Source: Eudoraea sp.
GTDB lineage: Bacteria; Bacteroidota; Bacteroidia; Flavobacteriales; Flavobacteriaceae
DNA: 9,059 nt
Reading direction: 5' to 3'
NCBI GenBank assembly: GCA_013042925.1
Contig: JABDPH010000072.1
Span: 1-9,059 of the forward strand
The notes under the pieces are model-generated. The model was not told where the DNA came from and made no database searches. It was given only the letters and a program-made list of their open reading frames with translations. Made by a program: the position numbers and the translations under genes. Numbering within the stretch: the stretch's first letter is position 1; every line of letters starts with the position of its first letter. Of the stretch, positions 7,001 to 9,059 are shown one piece after another.

Positions 7001-8361
7001 TACCAATGGCAATTTCTACAAATGTTGGCGCTGAAGTTCAGCGTCCCCTGGCAACAGTTGTCATAGGTGGCCTGGTAAGTGCAACACTATTGACACTTAT
7101 TGTACTGCCGGTATTATATAGTATCTTTAATAAACCGGGCAAGCTGGTATTCAAAGGACTTTTAAAAAAGAACAAGTCCTATACGCTTCTTATCGCAACA
7201 ACACTTTTTACACCTTTTTTAAATGCACAGGAAAGTGGTTTAACACTAGATGGATTAGTAGAAGTTGCATTGGAAAACAATGCAGGCTTAAAAGCAGAAT
7301 CCTTAAGAGTTAACAAATCTGATGCCATGATATCCAGTGCTTTCAGTTTTGACAAGACCAGAATTTACTACGAGTATGACCAAAATAATATTGCTATCAA
7401 TGGGGAGCCAATAGGCGTATTCGGAGTAGAACAGGACTTCCTTTTTCCAACAGTTTATTTTTCCAAAAAAAAGGTGAACAAGGCTGGTTTAGATGTAGAA
7501 TCCAGTGCTTATGAAGTTCAAAAGAAAATTTTGAAAAAGAAGGTTACTTCAAGATTTTATGAATATCAATATGCCAAAGAGAGGGAATTTATTTACAAGC
7601 AAATTGATAGCCTGTTTCGGAATTTCGCAGCCATTGCTGAGCGCCGATTTGAACTCGGAGAAACCAACTACCTGGAAAAAATAACCACACAGTCCAGACA
7701 AAAACAAATAGAAATTAAATTAGAGGAAGCAACGCAAGATGTTGTGCTGGCTTATAGAAATTTAATCAAAGTTGTCCAGGTCGAAGACAGCATAAATATT
7801 GGACTGGCTTTTCAAAAGAAAGTTAAATTGAGTCCTGAGGATTTGGAAAACAGCTTAGAATTAGAATATTATTCCAATAGAGTTGATCTCTTTAGTAATC
7901 AACGTAGTTATGAAAAACAACTTCTGCTACCCGATCTGAGTTTAAGCTATTTTCAGGGATCAAACAGTGGTTTAAATGAAACTCTGTCTGGTTACTATCT
8001 GGGGCTTAAAATTCCAATATTGTTTTTTGGCCAATCTTCTAAAATTAAGGCATCTTCAATTGCCCGGGAAATTGCAGTAGAAGAATCTAAGGAGTATGAA
8101 GTTCAATTAAACATTGAGTATGCATCACTTAATGCTGAATTAATTAAACAGGAAAAGGCTCTGAAATATTATGAAGATGAGGGTACAGCCCTCTCAGACG
8201 AAATTTTGAAAACGGCTACCGTGAGTTTTAAAAACGGAGAAATAAACTATTTCCAGTATATCCTAAGTCTTGAAAATGCATATGAGATTAAACTGGATTA
8301 CTTAAAAAGCCTTAATGACTACAATCAAACTGTTATTGCCATAAACTATCTAACTTATTAA
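4024..8361 (+). CDS. czcA: CzcA-type heavy-metal RND efflux pump fused to a TolC-like outer-membrane channel
   Basis: A 1445-residue fusion. Residues 1 to about 1036 are a full-length HME-RND proton/metal antiporter: TM1 near 13-32, a first periplasmic loop, TM2-TM6 from about 345 to 510, TM7 near 543-562, a second periplasmic loop and TM8-TM12 from 880 to 1035. Family motifs include VPDVTNNQVQV near 40-50, VPTLDEGD at 567-574 and TQPIEMRFNELITGVR around 670. TM4 carries DFGIIIDGAVIIVE with Asp400, Asp406 and Glu413, matching the CzcA proton-relay residues and pointing to Zn/Co/Cd/Ni rather than Cu/Ag. Residues 1048-1068 resemble a signal peptide. Residues 1069-1445 are an outer-membrane efflux (OEP/TolC) domain with two internal repeats (GETNY at 1212-1216, GEINY at 1405-1409). 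Stand-alone CzcA and CusA are about 1050 residues, so nothing is missing from the pump. The adaptor gene follows after 10 nt. I recall ACR_tran plus OEP fusions in Bacteroidota, so the architecture may be lineage-typical. Confidence 0.93.
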   Translation: MLSRIIEFSIQKKFIILLFTIFLVGFGLYSLLRISIGAVPDVTNNQVQVITTSRSLSTQDMEQFITYPIELEMANLPGVQEIRSISKFGLSVVTIVFNDDMGTYLPRQLIAEKIKSASEKIPEGFGTPEMGPISTGLGEIYQYILDVKPGYEGKYSTTDLRTIQDWIVKRQLSGISGVVEVNTWGGFLKQYEVAISTEKLNAMNVTAKEVINALELNNSVTGGGYIEKVNQAYFIRGEGLVSSLDDIKNIVVKKENSIPIYIKDVAEVGFGSATRFGAITANGEGEKVLGQVMMLKNANSKEVIDAVKDRVSSISKSLPEGIQINAFLDRSELIGKTTFTVTENLIFGCLIVIFVVVLLLGNLRSGLVVASVIPLSLLFALSLMYLFKVDANLMSLGAIDFGIIIDGAVIIVEFIAFQITGKKDELNRLSRTDQSKFRDKITYQGASKMMNSAIFGQLIILIVFIPILSLSGVEGKMFRPMALTFSFALIGAMIMCFTYVPVMASLFLKPSDTSKKNISFRLMRWLNKSFDPIIHWGFERKRLVLSLAALVLALTIPLFISLGGEFVPTLDEGDFVIQPVLKTGTSLTKTVETTTKIEQILLDNFPEVKQVATRIGAAEVPTDPMSMEESDVIIILKSKSEWVSAKTKDELANKFKEALSILPGIEVEFTQPIEMRFNELITGVRADIAIKIFGEDLEILSKKGNEIKSLIENVDGAADITVEKIVGLPQMNVQYNREKIARYNLNIKELNDMVAMGFAGRKVGNIYEGEKRFDLVVRLTNENRQDIENLKNLYVDIPSNGKIPLSELADITYQKGAAKISRDETKRRIVVGINVRNRDLQSVVNDVQKLIEDNITLPVGYTISYGGQFENLQSARSRLLVAVPIALILIFVMLFLAFKSFKETLMIFTAIPLASVGGVLLLWLRDLPFSISAGVGFIALFGIAVLNGIVLIEHFKELNIEKFGSMEALIIQGTKDRLRAVLLTASAAALGFLPMAISTNVGAEVQRPLATVVIGGLVSATLLTLIVLPVLYSIFNKPGKLVFKGLLKKNKSYTLLIATTLFTPFLNAQESGLTLDGLVEVALENNAGLKAESLRVNKSDAMISSAFSFDKTRIYYEYDQNNIAINGEPIGVFGVEQDFLFPTVYFSKKKVNKAGLDVESSAYEVQKKILKKKVTSRFYEYQYAKEREFIYKQIDSLFRNFAAIAERRFELGETNYLEKITTQSRQKQIEIKLEEATQDVVLAYRNLIKVVQVEDSINIGLAFQKKVKLSPEDLENSLELEYYSNRVDLFSNQRSYEKQLLLPDLSLSYFQGSNSGLNETLSGYYLGLKIPILFFGQSSKIKASSIAREIAVEESKEYEVQLNIEYASLNAELIKQEKALKYYEDEGTALSDEILKTATVSFKNGEINYFQYILSLENAYEIKLDYLKSLNDYNQTVIAINYLTY
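7165..7227 (+). other. Internal signal-peptide-like segment joining pump and channel domains
   Basis: Codons 1048-1068 of the fusion. A basic start (K1048, K1049, K1051) is followed by a hydrophobic stretch (YTLLIATTLFTPFL) and LNA before QES, which fits signal peptidase I cleavage after Ala1068. It lies about 12 residues past the last transmembrane helix of the RND domain, where the chain should be in the cytoplasm. It would therefore send the channel domain back through the Sec translocon. There is no lipobox Cys. Cleavage itself is an inference. Confidence 0.65.
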
Positions 8362-8371
8362 AATCTAAGCC

Positions 8372-9059
8372 ATGAATCGTATTAAATACTATTTCATTCC
8401 CATTATACTTCTAATCGGCATTTCAAGTTGTAAAAATGCAGAAACCGCTGACCAATCAGAAACTCAGCAGGATCCGGAGCTTGTAGATACCACAATTGAG
8501 CTTTCGAGTGATCAATTTGAACAAAATGACATGGCCATGGGTGGCCTCGAGGAAAAATCTTTTCCCGAATTGGTTAAGGCTAATGGATTAATTGATGTGC
8601 CCCCTGCAAACCGAGCTGTAGTTAGTGCTACTATGGGCGGATATATAAAAAATACACATTTATTAATTGGAGATCGCGTAACAAAAGGGCAGTCATTGGT
8701 AACCATTGAAAATCCGGATTTTGTGTCTATACAACAAGAATACCTGGAGATAAAAGAACAATTGACCTATCTGAGATCTGAATATGAGCGTCAGCAAATA
8801 TTGATCAAAGAAAACATTTCATCAAAAAAGAGCTTTCTAAGGGCTGAAAGCGAATATAAAAAAGCAGAAGCCACCTATAATGGACTTCAAAAGCAATTAG
8901 ATATACTTAAAATTTCACCTGCAGATGTAGAAAAGGGCATTATTAGTACAACTTCCACGCTATATGCGCCCATTAGCGGTAGTATTACCCAGGTAAATGT
9001 ATCTCTGGGGATGTATGTTTCACCTGCAGCCCCTATCATCGAAATTGTAGATAATGACC
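8372..9059 (+). CDS. Periplasmic adaptor (membrane fusion) lipoprotein of CzcB/CusB type, C-terminus cut off by window edge
   Basis: The frame is open from ATG at 8372 to the right edge (229 codons). Residues 1-20 form a lipoprotein signal ending in the lipobox ISSC, with Cys20 as the lipidated residue; a polar, acidic linker follows. Residues about 80-115 look like the first half of a lipoyl-like domain (ATMGGYIKNTHLLIGDRVTKGQSL). Residues about 116-185 are a Glu/Lys/Gln-rich helical hairpin. APISGSITQVNVSLGMYV from 199 is the second lipoyl half. This is the standard order for RND adaptors, which bridge the inner-membrane pump and the outer-membrane channel in the periplasm. The beta-barrel and membrane-proximal domains should lie past the window. 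The gene starts 10 nt after the fusion gene's stop, so the two form one operon. Metal specificity cannot be read from this part. Confidence 0.92.
   Translation, partial: MNRIKYYFIPIILLIGISSCKNAETADQSETQQDPELVDTTIELSSDQFEQNDMAMGGLEEKSFPELVKANGLIDVPPANRAVVSATMGGYIKNTHLLIGDRVTKGQSLVTIENPDFVSIQQEYLEIKEQLTYLRSEYERQQILIKENISSKKSFLRAESEYKKAEATYNGLQKQLDILKISPADVEKGIISTTSTLYAPISGSITQVNVSLGMYVSPAAPIIEIVDND

Noticed and set aside
8512..8706. 64-codon minus-strand frame at the right end
   Set aside because: It is opposite the adaptor lipoprotein, whose motifs (lipobox, lipoyl halves, helical hairpin) settle the coding strand.
1..9059. CRISPR array, tRNA, rRNA, insertion sequence or att-like repeats
   Set aside because: No regularly spaced repeats, cloverleaf-like segments, transposase motifs or long terminal repeats were seen on either strand; nearly all bases are in well-supported genes.

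Overview
The window looks like chromosomal DNA from the Bacteroidota, most likely a member of the Flavobacteriia. The DNA is AT-rich. Start codons mostly lack strong Shine-Dalgarno sites, and several gaps carry boxes close to the Bacteroidota promoter form TAnnTTTG. The protein families (a secreted S9 peptidase, class I-like PPK2, and an RND metal pump fused to an outer-membrane channel) also fit that group. No tRNA, rRNA, CRISPR array, insertion sequence or prophage gene is visible.

Layout. (1) Bases 1-1621, minus strand: most of a secreted S9 (prolyl oligopeptidase-type) peptidase. It runs off the left edge just after its nucleophile motif GGSAG, so part of the catalytic domain is missing. 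(2) Bases 1622-1840: a divergent intergenic region with candidate promoters on both strands. (3) Bases 1841-3499, plus strand: two tandem PPK2-type polyphosphate kinase genes, 3 nt apart and roughly 55% identical by hand alignment. (4) Bases 3539-3943: a small exported histidine-rich protein of unknown function. (5) Bases 3944-4023: a short regulatory-looking gap with a candidate promoter and two abutting perfect inverted repeats. (6) Bases 4024-8361: a 1445-residue protein that joins a complete CzcA-type RND transporter to a TolC-like outer-membrane channel through a signal-peptide-like segment. (7) Bases 8372-9059: the start of a CzcB/CusB-type periplasmic adaptor lipoprotein, cut by the right edge.

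How they work together. The last three genes form a heavy-metal efflux locus: a His-rich periplasmic protein that may bind metal, an inner-membrane pump and outer-membrane channel made as one polypeptide, and the adaptor linking them. The transmembrane motif DFGIIIDGAVIIVE points to divalent cations (Zn/Co/Cd/Ni type) rather than Cu/Ag. The PPK2 pair lies only 39 nt upstream and on the same strand. It probably moves phosphate between polyphosphate and nucleotides. A functional link to metal efflux is possible but is only an inference from position.

The most unusual item is the pump-channel fusion. Its two halves must end in different membranes, which implies that the chain is re-exported and probably cleaved at an internal signal-peptidase site.
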